Positions 18,762 through 27,958 of a stretch of 64,000 nucleotides of DNA are shown piece by piece. The stretch covers positions 37,138 through 101,137 of the forward strand of contig JAJPIE010000038.1 of NCBI GenBank assembly GCA_021324935.1, given 5' to 3'. This DNA comes from Acidobacteriota bacterium. GTDB lineage: Bacteria; Acidobacteriota; Terriglobia; Acidiferrales; UBA7541. Under the pieces are notes generated by a model. It did no database searches. It saw only the letters and a program-made list of their open reading frames with translations, and was not told the origin of the DNA. The stretch's first letter is position 1; every line of letters starts with the position of its first letter. Position numbers and translations under genes: made by a program.

Positions 18762-18953
18762 CGGTCCTCCCAAAGGGATAGCACACCCCACGCAGATTTC
18801 CGGCCCGGGGTAAGCAAAAGATAGACCGCGGGGGAGTGCGCAGCAAATAGAGTATGGGAAGCGGGTGCCAGAAAGTAACTAGGCAAGAGAACAGGGGAAG
18901 ACCTTGTACTTCGGGGATGGGGAAGCGGAAGCGAAAAGGTGGGAGCAACGGAA

Positions 18954-20156
18954 TTACGAGGTGGGTTTGTCGGGGACGGGCTGGGTGGCGAGGAAGTCGG
19001 CGACGAAGCGCTGGGTGTAGGAGGCGAGGAGCTCCTCGATGCGCTGAGGGGAAGACGATTTCAGCACAAAGCCGGCATGATGGAATTTGGGAATGCGGTA
19101 GACGATTTCGGGATCGTTGAAGGCGGAGGTGTCCGGTTCCTGCTGGCGGGCGAGAGAAACGATGACACCGGCGTAATCGTGGCGCGGCTGCGGCAGTTGA
19201 TAGGGCTGCTTCCCTGCCCCGATTTCGAGATGCGCCCACTCGCGCCACAAGTTGATGCCGGTGGCGGCTTCGACGACGTTGGAGATATAGGCGCCGCCGA
19301 TGCGCGCGGCGATTTCCAGAAAATAAAAGCGTTGGTCGGAGTGGGCTTTGAGAAATTCGGTGTGCGTGACGCCGCGCATCAAGCCGAGGCCGTCCACAAG
19401 TTTCGCGTGAATATCCTTCAGCGCGATGGCTTCGGAGGAATCGCGCGGGAGGGTGCGCGTCGTGAAGACTCCGCCGTGATGGGAAACATCGAGCGGCGGC
19501 GAGCCATAACCATGAGCATCGGCGAAGAGCACCTGCTTTTCGGAGACGATGCCGTCGACGTGGAAGACGCTGCCGGGAATGAATTGTTCGAGGAGATAGT
19601 CGGACTGGTTGTCGCCGAGCTGATCGAGCCAGGGCCAAAGCTCTTCGCTCTTGTGGATTTTTTTCATGCCGATGCCGGAAGCCTGGGCGCGAGGCTTGAG
19701 CAGCCAGGGAGGGGGGACATGATTCATGAAGTCGCGGAGGTCGCCGTAATTCAGGACGTGGATGAAATCGGGGACGAGAATGCCGGCTTCGCGGGCTTTG
19801 GCGCGCATGGCGAGCTTGTCGCGAAAATAGTGAACCGTGGTAAGGCCCATGCCGGGGAGGCGCAGGTGTTCGCGGATCGCAGCGACGTTTTCGAGGTCGA
19901 ATTCGTCGAGGGCGACGACGCGGTCGATGTGGCGGGTGCGGGCGGCGTAACTAACGGCGTGCAGCAGATCGCGAATGGGAAGCTCCTCCGGCATAAAAAA
20001 CATTTCGTCGATGGAATCCGCTGGCCAGTTGGCTTTGCGGAGTTTTTCGACGGTGAGGAGAAAGACGGTGCAGCCCATGGCCTTGCAGGCACGAAGGAAG
20101 TCCTGACCTTTTTCATAGGAGGAGACGCAGAGGATGGAGAGGGGGCGCGCGGTCAT
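18954..20156 (-). CDS. ATP-grasp family ligase
   Basis: This 400-residue ATP-grasp protein has an N-terminal pre-ATP-grasp fold (LSILCVSSYEKGQDFLRA...), a segment VVALDEFDLENVAAIREHL, the central domain with Lys-containing strand PPWLLKPRAQASGIGMKKI, and the metal-binding strand FYFLEIAARIGGAYIS. Such enzymes join a carboxylate, through an acyl-phosphate, to an amine or thiol; many relatives make peptides or modify amino acids. The neighbours (bactofilin, esterase) give no clue to the substrate. Annotation should stop at the ATP-grasp level. Confidence 0.85.
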   Translation of the reverse strand: MTARPLSILCVSSYEKGQDFLRACKAMGCTVFLLTVEKLRKANWPADSIDEMFFMPEELPIRDLLHAVSYAARTRHIDRVVALDEFDLENVAAIREHLRLPGMGLTTVHYFRDKLAMRAKAREAGILVPDFIHVLNYGDLRDFMNHVPPPWLLKPRAQASGIGMKKIHKSEELWPWLDQLGDNQSDYLLEQFIPGSVFHVDGIVSEKQVLFADAHGYGSPPLDVSHHGGVFTTRTLPRDSSEAIALKDIHAKLVDGLGLMRGVTHTEFLKAHSDQRFYFLEIAARIGGAYISNVVEAATGINLWREWAHLEIGAGKQPYQLPQPRHDYAGVIVSLARQQEPDTSAFNDPEIVYRIPKFHHAGFVLKSSSPQRIEELLASYTQRFVADFLATQPVPDKPTS

Positions 20157-20333
20157 GTGAAGGGCGGATTATATATGGGATTGGACGGAATTTGCTGGGA
20201 ATGCGTTGCAGGTGGAGCTGTGCCGGCCCGTGCGAGGCTGGGGGCGTGGGCGTGGCAAAGCCAGCGCTGGCGCGCTGGGTTAAATGGTTCCGCTCAGCGG
20301 CGCTGGGCTTCGCCGATGGTGCGGATACCTTGC

Positions 20334-20363
20334 GTAGTGGCCGATCTGAAGTTCGGCCACTAC
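20334..20363. repeat. Dispersed palindromic repeat, family 1, copy B
   Basis: GTAGTGGCCGA and its exact reverse complement flank an eight-base centre (TCTGAAGT). The copy lies 47 bases after the stop of the esterase gene and 177 bases upstream of the ATP-grasp start. Confidence 0.8.
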
Positions 20364-20409
20364 GGGGGATTTCGCGGTGGTGGACAGAGCCGCCCCGACA
20401 TGGATTCGA

Positions 20410-21183
20410 TCAACGCGCGGGGAAGAGGAACTGGAGGAACGGGGCGACGCGGCGGGCCCAGGCGAGTTCGTTGTGCTCGGCGCCTTCGATGCGCTCGTAG
20501 TGTAGGTCGCGATCGAGTTGCCAGCCTTTTTGCAAAAGGACGTCGCGGAAGCGCTCGACGTCTTCGACGGTGCGGCCGCCCTCGCGGGTGCCGGCGTCGA
20601 GCCAGATGCGCGGATGCGGGAGGGCGCGCGCGGTGGCGGCAAAGCGCAGGATGACGCGTTCGTTCCACCAGACGGAGGGAGAAAGCGCCGCGATCCGGCC
20701 AAAGACTCTGGGCATTTTCAGCCCCAGATACAAAGAGACAAGTCCCCCAAGGGAAGAGCCGCCGATGCCGGTGCGGTCGACTCCCTGGGCGATGCGGTAC
20801 TGGTTTTCGACGAAGGGGCGAACTTCTTCCAACAAAAATTGGGCGTAGCGATTGGCGCGGCCGCCACCGAGCTTGGGGGCGCGCGTGGGCGTGTATTCGC
20901 CGAGGCGCTGCTTGCCGGCGTTATAGATGCCGACGATGATGAGCGGCTCGACGCGGCCCTCGTAGATACAGGCGTCGGCGGTGTGGCCAACGTGCCAGTC
21001 CTGGCCGGGGATGAAAGAGGTTGCGCCGTCAAAGAGATTCTGGCCGTCGTGGAGGTAAAGGACGGGATAGGCGCGGCCGGACTGGGCGTCGTAGCCGGGC
21101 GGGAGATAGACAATCAGGTCACGGCGATTGCGCAGGAAGCGCGAGGGGAACTGCTCATGTTTGATCAGGTGCGGGCCGCTCAC
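20410..21183 (-). CDS. Alpha/beta-hydrolase fold esterase (esterase D / enterochelin esterase-like)
   Basis: A 257-residue cytoplasmic esterase. The oxyanion-region strand VLYLHDGQNLF and the nucleophile elbow GIGGSSLGGLVS (GxSxG) are present, together with a C-terminal His region (RIEGAEHNELAW). This is the putative-esterase family (PF00756), which acts on acyl or siderophore esters. The gene begins with GTG, overlapping by GTGA the stop of a 37-codon frame upstream, which suggests coupled translation. The substrate is unknown. Confidence 0.9.
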   Translation of the reverse strand: MSGPHLIKHEQFPSRFLRNRRDLIVYLPPGYDAQSGRAYPVLYLHDGQNLFDGATSFIPGQDWHVGHTADACIYEGRVEPLIIVGIYNAGKQRLGEYTPTRAPKLGGGRANRYAQFLLEEVRPFVENQYRIAQGVDRTGIGGSSLGGLVSLYLGLKMPRVFGRIAALSPSVWWNERVILRFAATARALPHPRIWLDAGTREGGRTVEDVERFRDVLLQKGWQLDRDLHYERIEGAEHNELAWARRVAPFLQFLFPAR

Positions 21184-21293
21184 GGAGCGATAACGACCAG
21201 AAGATCCCTGGCGTAGACGGGCAGCCGCGGCGTGGCCAGCAATTTGAGGACGCGGCCTGCAATGGGCAAATCGATGTTGGAACGCATCTTCAT
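21180..21293 (-). CDS. Possible 37-residue leader peptide overlapping the esterase start
   Basis: An ATG at 21293 opens a 37-codon frame, MKMRSNIDLP then IAGRVLKLLATPRLPVYARD, ending in a hydrophobic LLVVIAP. Its TGA overlaps the GTG of the esterase (GTGA, 21180-21183), the usual geometry of translational coupling. A GGGAAG lies only a few bases before the ATG. Nothing in the sequence shows a function. It may be a real small protein, a leader controlling the esterase, or chance. Confidence 0.35.
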   Translation of the reverse strand: MKMRSNIDLPIAGRVLKLLATPRLPVYARDLLVVIAP

Positions 21294-21400
21294 GGCTTCC
21301 CGTGCGAGCAGTTTAACATCACAGAGGCGACGGAGGGGAGCGGAAGGAACGGAGAAGGAGAGGCGATTACCTGCGTTTCACTCAGGGCAAAAGACGGCCG

Positions 21401-23098
21401 CTACTTTTTGAGGAGGGGAAGGGCGAAGCGGATGGGGACGCCGAAGTTGGAACCACCAAAGCCCTTGACGATGGCGAAAGTGACGCCGATGACGCCGCCC
21501 TGGCGATTGAGCAGCGGACCGCCGGAGCCGCCGGAGGTGGTCTGCGCGTCATAGACAATCTTGTCGGGGAGCACGTCGCCGACGTGGCCCTGGGTGACGA
21601 GAGGACGAATCAGCTTGCGCTTGGCAAGTTCGGCGAGGATCAGCTTGGGATCGCCGGAGCTGACCTTGACGATGTCTTCCACGGCCTTTTCACCGGCGCG
21701 TGCCAGGATGGCATCGATTCCGGTGGCGTAGCCAACGCTGATCAATGCTTCGCCGCTAACGGCGGCTTCCTTGGAAGCGTCGAGCTTAAGGATTGGCCGA
21801 TGAAGCTCGGAGAGATCGCCGTGGACGAGGGCCAGGTCGGCATCCTGGGAAATTTGCGAAATGCTGATGGAGATTCCGTTGGGCTCGTTGGGGAAAAAGG
21901 CGGTCATCTCCGCGATGACGGGTTCCAGTCCCTGCTGGGTGGCGCTGGCGAGTTCGTCATTCTGCCACCAGGGCTGCACGACGTGGTGATTAGTGAGGAT
22001 TTTGCCTTCGCCGACGATGAAACCGGTGCCGAAAAAATCGGCGCGCACTTCGGGGGCGCGGCCTTCGGTGGTGTAGACAGGATTGCCTTCGCTATCCTTG
22101 AGCGGGGAGCCGTCGCTATCGATACCGCCATAGCGGAGGCGGCGCCCGGTGGATTTTTCATTGAAGGCCACGGAGACGTGGAGCAGACCGACGCTGGGAG
22201 CGAATTCACGGATGATGCTCTCGGCGGCCTGCGATTCGCCCTCGATTTTGGCGAGGCGGGTGGTGGCTTCCGAGAGCTGGCGGCGAAGGTCGTCGGAGGC
22301 TTCGCCGCTTTGCGCGGCAAGCTTTTGCTTCAGCTCCTCGGTTTGCTGCCGCAATTGTTCCTTTTGCTGGAGCATGTCGGCGTTGGCGGGGTCGTCGCGG
22401 AGTTTGCGGGTGGCGGCGAGGAGCTGCTGTTCGGTCTGGACGCTGTGCTCGAGTTGCGCAATGACGCCATAGGCGCGGCGGGTTTCCTTTTCGGCTTTGC
22501 GGGAGAAGAGGAGAAAGATGCCGGAGATGAGCAGAGCGACGGCGATCAGGGAAAGAACGCCGATTTTAAGGATGCGCTCGAGGGAGAAGGCGTCGCGGGT
22601 CATTTTTTCGGTAACAGCCAGCGCCTGGAATGCGGTCTGGGCCACGCCGAAGCTTTCCTCGGCGAGGCGGGTCTTTTCTTCCAGGCCTTGCAACAGGTCA
22701 TGCTGGCGGAGTTGCGCTCGGAGGCGGGCGAGGAGTTCGGGCTCGGTCCAGGGAAGAGGTTGCACATCGTCGGCGCCAAGGTCCAGGGCGCGGGCGCGAT
22801 CCTGCGGAGATCCGGGCGACAGGACGAGAATGCGTGTTTGCGGGCTTTTGGATTTAACAACGGCAATGGTTTCGTTGCAGGAACCGGAAGCGGTCAGCAC
22901 GAGCAAAGCGGGGTTTGCGGTCTCCAAGCCGTGGATGGCGGCTTCGTTGGAATCGGAAAGCGAGACCTCGAACCCAGCACCAACGAAAAGCTGCTGGAGG
23001 GAATCCCGTTCGGAGCCGGGGAGTCCGACAAGCAGAAGGCGATGATTGGCGGTGGTCAAGGGAGCGCGTTCCCCATTCTCAGAGCGTGGACGCCCCAA
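21401..23098 (-). CDS. Membrane-anchored trypsin-like protease fused to a pseudo-receiver domain
   Basis: The 565-residue protein has three parts. Residues about 18-135 follow a response-regulator receiver fold (HRLLLVGLPGSERDSLQQLF...LVLSPG...LGADDVQPLP), but the strand that should end in the phospho-Asp reads ALLVLTAS, so the site is lost. A membrane helix at about 177-198 is followed by a Gln/Glu-rich coiled coil (205-295). The C-terminal part is a DegP-like trypsin fold with His372 (TNHHVV), Asp421 (DADLAL) and Ser525 (TTSGGSGGP). No PDZ domain is present. The topology implied is cytoplasmic pseudo-receiver and periplasmic coiled coil and protease. The frame opens with TTG and has no strong ribosome site, so the exact start is uncertain. 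Confidence 0.85.
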   Translation of the reverse strand: MGRPRSENGERAPLTTANHRLLLVGLPGSERDSLQQLFVGAGFEVSLSDSNEAAIHGLETANPALLVLTASGSCNETIAVVKSKSPQTRILVLSPGSPQDRARALDLGADDVQPLPWTEPELLARLRAQLRQHDLLQGLEEKTRLAEESFGVAQTAFQALAVTEKMTRDAFSLERILKIGVLSLIAVALLISGIFLLFSRKAEKETRRAYGVIAQLEHSVQTEQQLLAATRKLRDDPANADMLQQKEQLRQQTEELKQKLAAQSGEASDDLRRQLSEATTRLAKIEGESQAAESIIREFAPSVGLLHVSVAFNEKSTGRRLRYGGIDSDGSPLKDSEGNPVYTTEGRAPEVRADFFGTGFIVGEGKILTNHHVVQPWWQNDELASATQQGLEPVIAEMTAFFPNEPNGISISISQISQDADLALVHGDLSELHRPILKLDASKEAAVSGEALISVGYATGIDAILARAGEKAVEDIVKVSSGDPKLILAELAKRKLIRPLVTQGHVGDVLPDKIVYDAQTTSGGSGGPLLNRQGGVIGVTFAIVKGFGGSNFGVPIRFALPLLKK

Positions 23099-23116
23099 GG
23101 GAGTAAGCAGTCTACC

Positions 23117-24472
23117 CTAGTCCGCAGAAGGATTCACCCTGGGGGGAGCCGAGGCGTAACGCGGCGGAGGGGAGAGCGACGCGGAGGCGCTGGCCTTTAG
23201 CGCCAAGAGCTCGGCCTGGAGTTGTTCCCAGGCTTTCTGGTCTTTTTTAACGTCGTAGGGCGCGTCGGAACTCGCGAAGAAGGTGAGAAGTTCGTCGCGC
23301 AGATCGGGCGAGAGGCAGGCAAAGTTTTTGGCGGCCAATTTGTGGAGAAGCTGGGCGTGGGCGTCGTCGTCGAGGCGGTAGATGCCGCCGGCGGTTTCCT
23401 TGCCGACGTCGAAATTCACATTGGGAAGCTGCAAGGAGCCCTGGCGCTCCTCGGTAAGCAGACGACGGTATTCGCGAGCGGAGGCGTTGAAACTTTCCTC
23501 GAACATTTTTTCGGTTTCCGGAGTGGGGGTTTTCAGTTCGAGCACCTTAAGCGGACCGAACTTGGGCAAGAGCCTGTAAAGAAAAGCGAAGAAGCGTTCT
23601 TCGCGGGTGGGACGCTCGTAATTGGGGCCCCACTCTTTTTCGTAATCAGAACGGGAAAGATTGTAGAGGAAGCGGCGGCGTGTTTCGCTTGGCTCGTCCG
23701 CCTTGATTTCGTGCTTTTTCAGGCTCCAGGCAATGCGAGTGGCCTTGGGGAGGAGCTGGCTGACGTCGTGGCGGTAGGAATTCAGCGCCAACTCTTCATC
23801 GGAGAGAACGGCTTTCAGCTCGATGCCGTAGGTTTCCTGGAAGGCCTGGTCGAGGAGGGGGCGGGAAACTTCGAAACCGATGAAGTCGTGGTAGCTGGCG
23901 GGTGCGTAATGTTGCTGGGCGACTTGCAGAACGTCGAAGCCAAATTCGGTTTTGACGTGCGCGAGTTCGTCGTCCTCGTAGGTTACGAAATTGCCGAATT
24001 TTCGGCGCAACGGGGGATAAAGGAGGGGCACGGCGCGATTGGTGGCGATGCGGTGGCCCTGGTTGTCGGTGGCGTAATGGGAAAGTGCGCCGAGGGCAAA
24101 GGCGTAGTCGTAAATATTCCGCGAATCGCGCAGCAGGGCCAACACGAAATCGCCGCTGCGAACATAATGGGCGAGGTCGCTGAAGAAATGGCTGCCGTGC
24201 GGATAGTAGCCCAGATCCTGAATGATGGAGCCGCCGTAAGCGTAGGCTTGCGCGGCGCTGAGTTCGTCTTCGGTAGCCTGCGGATACCGGGCTTTGAGCA
24301 GGGGCTTGAGATGCGTTTCCCAAACCGTGTCGATGAGGGCCTCATGGGAGAGCACGGCATAGGCGTCGCCAGCCGAGGGAAAGGCAAGCTGGAGAAACAA
24401 AAGAAAGGCAAGCGCGACGGCCGCGGCGCGAAAACGAAGCGGGAAGTGCCATGTTGAAAGGTCGCGTTTCAA
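23117..24472 (-). CDS. Secreted zinc-dependent phospholipase C-like protein
   Basis: A 451-residue protein with an N-terminal signal segment (about 10-37, ending near DAYA) and a zinc-dependent phospholipase C/S1-P1 nuclease-like helical domain. The zinc ligands expected of that family are seen as His/Asp clusters: LSHEALIDTVW, GGSIIQDLGYYPHGSHFFSD and LSHYATDNQGHR. Relatives in Gram-negatives are often called zinc-dependent PLC-family proteins of unknown substrate. The C-terminal 150 residues are charged and helical and end in a Ser/Pro-rich tail. It begins 80 bases downstream of the lexA stop on the same strand and may be cotranscribed with it. Confidence 0.82.
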   Translation of the reverse strand: MKRDLSTWHFPLRFRAAAVALAFLLFLQLAFPSAGDAYAVLSHEALIDTVWETHLKPLLKARYPQATEDELSAAQAYAYGGSIIQDLGYYPHGSHFFSDLAHYVRSGDFVLALLRDSRNIYDYAFALGALSHYATDNQGHRIATNRAVPLLYPPLRRKFGNFVTYEDDELAHVKTEFGFDVLQVAQQHYAPASYHDFIGFEVSRPLLDQAFQETYGIELKAVLSDEELALNSYRHDVSQLLPKATRIAWSLKKHEIKADEPSETRRRFLYNLSRSDYEKEWGPNYERPTREERFFAFLYRLLPKFGPLKVLELKTPTPETEKMFEESFNASAREYRRLLTEERQGSLQLPNVNFDVGKETAGGIYRLDDDAHAQLLHKLAAKNFACLSPDLRDELLTFFASSDAPYDVKKDQKAWEQLQAELLALKASASASLSPPPRYASAPPRVNPSAD

Positions 24473-24552
24473 GAAATTGGGCCTGGAAGTGGGAGTGGGA
24501 GCGGCACGCCCTCAGTGTAGCGCAGGAAGGCAGATTTTTTGGAGAAGGGCGG

Positions 24553-25176
24553 TTAGTATTTGCGAAGGACGCCGATCACGCGGCCCTGGATTTTGACGTC
24601 GCCGGCGGGAACAAGAATCGGAGCCATTTCGGAGTTGGCGGGTTGCAGGCGGATCTTGCCGGGACCTTCGCGATAAAAGCGCTTGAGGGTGGCATCCTCC
24701 CCGGCAACCAGCGCGACGACAATGTCACCGGGGTTGGCAACCTGGGTTTGCTCGCAGACCACAAAATCGCCGTCCATGATGTGGTCCTCAATCATGGAAC
24801 TGCCCTTGACCTGGAGGACGAAAGAGTTGCCACCGCGGGCGAAGTCACCGAGAGAGATGGTTTCGCGTTCCTCGACCGCCTCCAAGGGGCGGCCGGCGGC
24901 GATGCGGCCGACAAGCGGGAGTTCCTGGACGCGGCGCTCGATGACCTGCTCCTTGGGAGTCTTTGGGAGTTGGACAATTTCGATGGAGCGGCTCTGATTG
25001 TAGCCGCGGCGAATGAAGCCCTTCTTTTCGAGCGTGGTGATGTGCTTGTGAACAGTGGCGAGGGAGGTGAGCCGCATGCCCTTGCCGATTTCCTCAAAGC
25101 TGGGAGCGTAGCCGTGCTTGGTCTCGAAGGAGACGAGGTAATCGAGAACTTCCTTCTGTCGCTTGGTGAGAGCCAT
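24553..25176 (-). CDS. lexA: LexA, SOS repressor
   Basis: The 207-residue protein has the LexA layout: an N-terminal winged helix (1-70), the Ala94-Gly95 cleavage bond (RIAAGRP) and the C-terminal S24 peptidase with Ser127 (GSSMIEDH) and Lys165 (ATLKRFY). It represses DNA-damage genes and cleaves itself on activated RecA; recA is in the same window (39491-40618). GGAGG six bases before the ATG fixes the start. No SOS box could be assigned with confidence in the 187-base divergent region upstream. Confidence 0.97.
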   Translation of the reverse strand: MALTKRQKEVLDYLVSFETKHGYAPSFEEIGKGMRLTSLATVHKHITTLEKKGFIRRGYNQSRSIEIVQLPKTPKEQVIERRVQELPLVGRIAAGRPLEAVEERETISLGDFARGGNSFVLQVKGSSMIEDHIMDGDFVVCEQTQVANPGDIVVALVAGEDATLKRFYREGPGKIRLQPANSEMAPILVPAGDVKIQGRVIGVLRKY

Positions 25177-25363
25177 AAGGAACCTCCGTTGCGAGCCGCC
25201 AGACTGTGGGGCGAAAATCGTAAAATCAAGCCGGATGCAAACCCAGGCAAACCAGGTACACTTTAGGCGAAAAGAAAGCGAACGTCAAGCAGAGTTTTAC
25301 CGAAAACCCAACTTTCGTACTCTTTTCAGTGTTACCCGCTTTGTGGTCTTCTGAGTTGCAGCT

Positions 25364-25879
25364 ATGAGCGAATCGGTCTGGACATCCACTCGAAGGTCCG
25401 CTGGGGTAACCTGCGCGGCGACGCTGGCGATCCTCGGAAGCGGCACGGCGTTTGCGATCTGGGGCAGCTTTTTTTTGGGATTGCTGAACAGCGAAGCCGA
25501 CGTGCGAAACCGCAGCATACTCGAGGCGCATCCAGTGATCACGTTCCTGATTGCATTTGTGCCGTTCGTTCTGATTGCTTCGGGTGTGCAGACCGGGATC
25601 GGGCTGTTTCAGCTGAAGCCGTGGGCGAGGACGGCAGCCCTGGCATGGGCGGGCGCAGCCATCTGTTTTAGCCTGTGGTTTATCGCGTTCCGGCCGTATG
25701 AAACTTTTTTCTTTCCCGATCATTTTGTCAGCGAGCTGGAATCGTTGAAGCAGTTGATGGCGATTTCGCTGGTGATCGCAACGCTGCCGGTAAGCGTGTG
25801 GTGGATGTTCTTGTTCCGCATGGAGAGCGTGAAGCGGCAATTCGCACCGCAGGCTCCGGAAGGCCCTTCCCAGAACTGA
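25364..25879 (+). CDS. Hypothetical membrane protein, four spans
   Basis: A 171-residue hydrophobic protein with four predicted membrane helices (about 17-40, 57-80, 87-108 and 128-150) and short polar ends. No named family is recognised. It diverges from lexA across 187 bases and precedes korA by 216 bases on the same strand. The hydrophobic pattern and sensible composition support a real gene; the minus-strand frame over it is Arg/His-rich and looks like a mirror. Confidence 0.75.
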   Translation: MSESVWTSTRRSAGVTCAATLAILGSGTAFAIWGSFFLGLLNSEADVRNRSILEAHPVITFLIAFVPFVLIASGVQTGIGLFQLKPWARTAALAWAGAAICFSLWFIAFRPYETFFFPDHFVSELESLKQLMAISLVIATLPVSVWWMFLFRMESVKRQFAPQAPEGPSQN

Positions 25880-25942
25880 TTACCGTTTTTTTCGTTGTAT
25901 CATTCGCTCCCCTGCCGCAGCGATTCGGAGCGTGACGTGGCT

Positions 25943-25972
25943 CACACCGGGTCTGTGACGGTGTGCTATTCT
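25943..25972 (+). promoter_or_regulatory. Candidate operator-promoter of korAB
   Basis: A perfect seven-base inverted repeat (CACACCG at 25943-25949, CGGTGTG at 25959-25965) lies directly before a -10-like TATTCT (25967-25972), so a dimer bound there would cover the -35 position. The -35 itself is poor, which would fit an activator-dependent promoter. It is 124 bases upstream of korA. Confidence 0.35.
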
Positions 25973-26095
25973 TAGCGCATCGGGTCCCGGCGGTGGAGCG
26001 TCCACTCCCGCGGGCCGCATAGCGCACCGCACACCGATAAAGACCACTCGCCTCGCTCCAAGGCGGGGCGTCCACAGCAGGGGGAACGCGCCAAC

Positions 26096-27955
26096 ATGTC
26101 TACATTGACGGAAATTCCATCCGGAAAAACGAAGCGCGAAGTGATCGAGCAGGCAGTAATCCGGTTTGCCGGGGATTCCGGGGACGGAATGCAGATCACG
26201 GGGAGCCAGTTCACGAACACGGTTGCGCTGTATGGCAACGACATCGCGACGTTTCCTGACTACCCGGCGGAAATCCGGGCCCCCGCGGGAACTGTGCCGG
26301 GTGTCAGCGGTTTCCAATTGAACTTTTCTTCCGGAGAGGTATACACGCCGGGAGATTCCGTGGACGTTCTGGTGGCGATGAATCCTGCGGCCCTAAAAGT
26401 GAACATCGGGGACCTGAAGGCCAACGGGATCCTGATCGTCAATTCAGATAGTTTCGAGGAAGCAGACCTACGCAAGGCGCATATTACGTCCAACCCGCTG
26501 GAAGACAATTCGCTGGATAAGTTCCGCGTATTCCCGGTGGAACTACAGCGGTTGACGCGGGCGGCGCTGCAAAACCTGGGGCTGGACGCGAAGAGCATGG
26601 ACCGTTGCAAGAACTTTTTTGCACTGGGCATGTGCTACTGGCTATACAACCGCTCGATGGACCCGACGGTGCGCTGGATCGACGACAAGTTCAGCAAGAA
26701 GCCGCTGCTGGCCGAGGCCAACAAGCTGGCCTTGAAGGCTGGCTATTCTTACTGCGAGGCCACCGAAGCGTTTCAGATCAGTTATGAGATTCCACCGGCG
26801 CAGCTCACGCCCGGAACCTACCGCAATTTGAGCGGAAACCAGGCGCTGGCGCTGGGATTCGTGACCGCGTCGCAGAAGTGCGGCCTGAAATTGTTCTTGG
26901 GAAGCTACCCGATCACGCCGGCTTCGGACATTCTGCACGAGCTTTCGAAGTACAAGAATTTCGGCGTGCTGACGTTTCAGGCGGAAGATGAAATCGCGGC
27001 GATCACCAGTTCGATCGGCGCATCGTATTCAGGGTTGCTTTCCATCACAACGACTTCGGGACCAGGCATGGCGCTGAAAACCGAAGCGCTGGGCCTGGCG
27101 GTGATGACCGAGCTGCCAATCGTCATTTGCGATATCCAGCGCGGCGGGCCTTCGACGGGGTTGCCGACGAAGACGGAGCAGGCCGACTTGCTGCAGGCGA
27201 TGTTCGGGCGCAACTCCGAGGCACCGATTCCGGTGCTGGCGGCAGCAACGCCGGGCGATTGCTTCTGGGTGGCCATGGAAGCGAGCCGCATCGCGCTGAA
27301 ATACATGGTACCGGTGATCATTCTTTCCGACGGCTATCTGGCGAATGGCGCGGAGCCCTGGCGGATTCCGACAGTGGACGAAATCCCGGCGATTCCGGTG
27401 AAGTTCGAGAAGAAAGCGGAAGGCTTCTTCCCCTACAAGCGGGACCCGGAAACGCTGTCGCGACCGTGGGCCATACCCGGCACGCCAGGGCTGGAACACC
27501 GCATCGGCGGGCTGGAAAAACAGGAGACCACCGGCAACGTGAACTATGAGCCGCTGAACCACGAAAATATGGTGCGGGTGCGGGCGGCCAAGGTAGAAGC
27601 GATTCGACAGGACATTCCGAACGTGATGCCGACGGGGGACCCGGAGGGAGATTTACTGCTGGTTTCCTGGGGCTCGACGTATGGTTCCGTGTTGCAAGCG
27701 GTGAAGGCGCAGCGGGCGAGGGGGCGGAAGATCGGCCATCTGCACCTGCGGCACCTGAATCCGCTGCCGGCGAACGTGGGCGACGTTTTAAAGCGCTATA
27801 AGAAGGTGCTGGTGCCGGAACTCAACATGGGGCAGCTCTTGTGGGTGCTGCGCGCCAAGTACCTGGTGGACGCGGTGGGCCTGAACAAGATTCAAGGGCG
27901 CCCGTTCAAGCAGAACGAATTGGAACAGAAAATCGAAGAAGTGCTGGGTCTTTAG
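26096..27955 (+). CDS. korA: 2-oxoacid:ferredoxin oxidoreductase, fused gamma-alpha subunit
   Basis: The 619-residue subunit has a gamma domain first (about 15-200; IRFAGDSGDGMQITG), then the pyrimidine-binding alpha domain (about 230-480; LGFVTASQKCGLKLFLGSYP, ITPASDILHELSKY) and a C-terminal transketolase-like domain (about 500-619). This is the gamma-alpha fusion typical of KorA-type enzymes, which with KorB decarboxylate 2-oxoglutarate (or a related 2-oxoacid) to the acyl-CoA and reduce ferredoxin, in the TCA cycle or in reverse for CO2 fixation. korB follows after three bases. No separate ferredoxin-like delta subunit is next to it. Confidence 0.93.
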   Translation: MSTLTEIPSGKTKREVIEQAVIRFAGDSGDGMQITGSQFTNTVALYGNDIATFPDYPAEIRAPAGTVPGVSGFQLNFSSGEVYTPGDSVDVLVAMNPAALKVNIGDLKANGILIVNSDSFEEADLRKAHITSNPLEDNSLDKFRVFPVELQRLTRAALQNLGLDAKSMDRCKNFFALGMCYWLYNRSMDPTVRWIDDKFSKKPLLAEANKLALKAGYSYCEATEAFQISYEIPPAQLTPGTYRNLSGNQALALGFVTASQKCGLKLFLGSYPITPASDILHELSKYKNFGVLTFQAEDEIAAITSSIGASYSGLLSITTTSGPGMALKTEALGLAVMTELPIVICDIQRGGPSTGLPTKTEQADLLQAMFGRNSEAPIPVLAAATPGDCFWVAMEASRIALKYMVPVIILSDGYLANGAEPWRIPTVDEIPAIPVKFEKKAEGFFPYKRDPETLSRPWAIPGTPGLEHRIGGLEKQETTGNVNYEPLNHENMVRVRAAKVEAIRQDIPNVMPTGDPEGDLLLVSWGSTYGSVLQAVKAQRARGRKIGHLHLRHLNPLPANVGDVLKRYKKVLVPELNMGQLLWVLRAKYLVDAVGLNKIQGRPFKQNELEQKIEEVLGL

Positions 27956-27958
27956 GAG

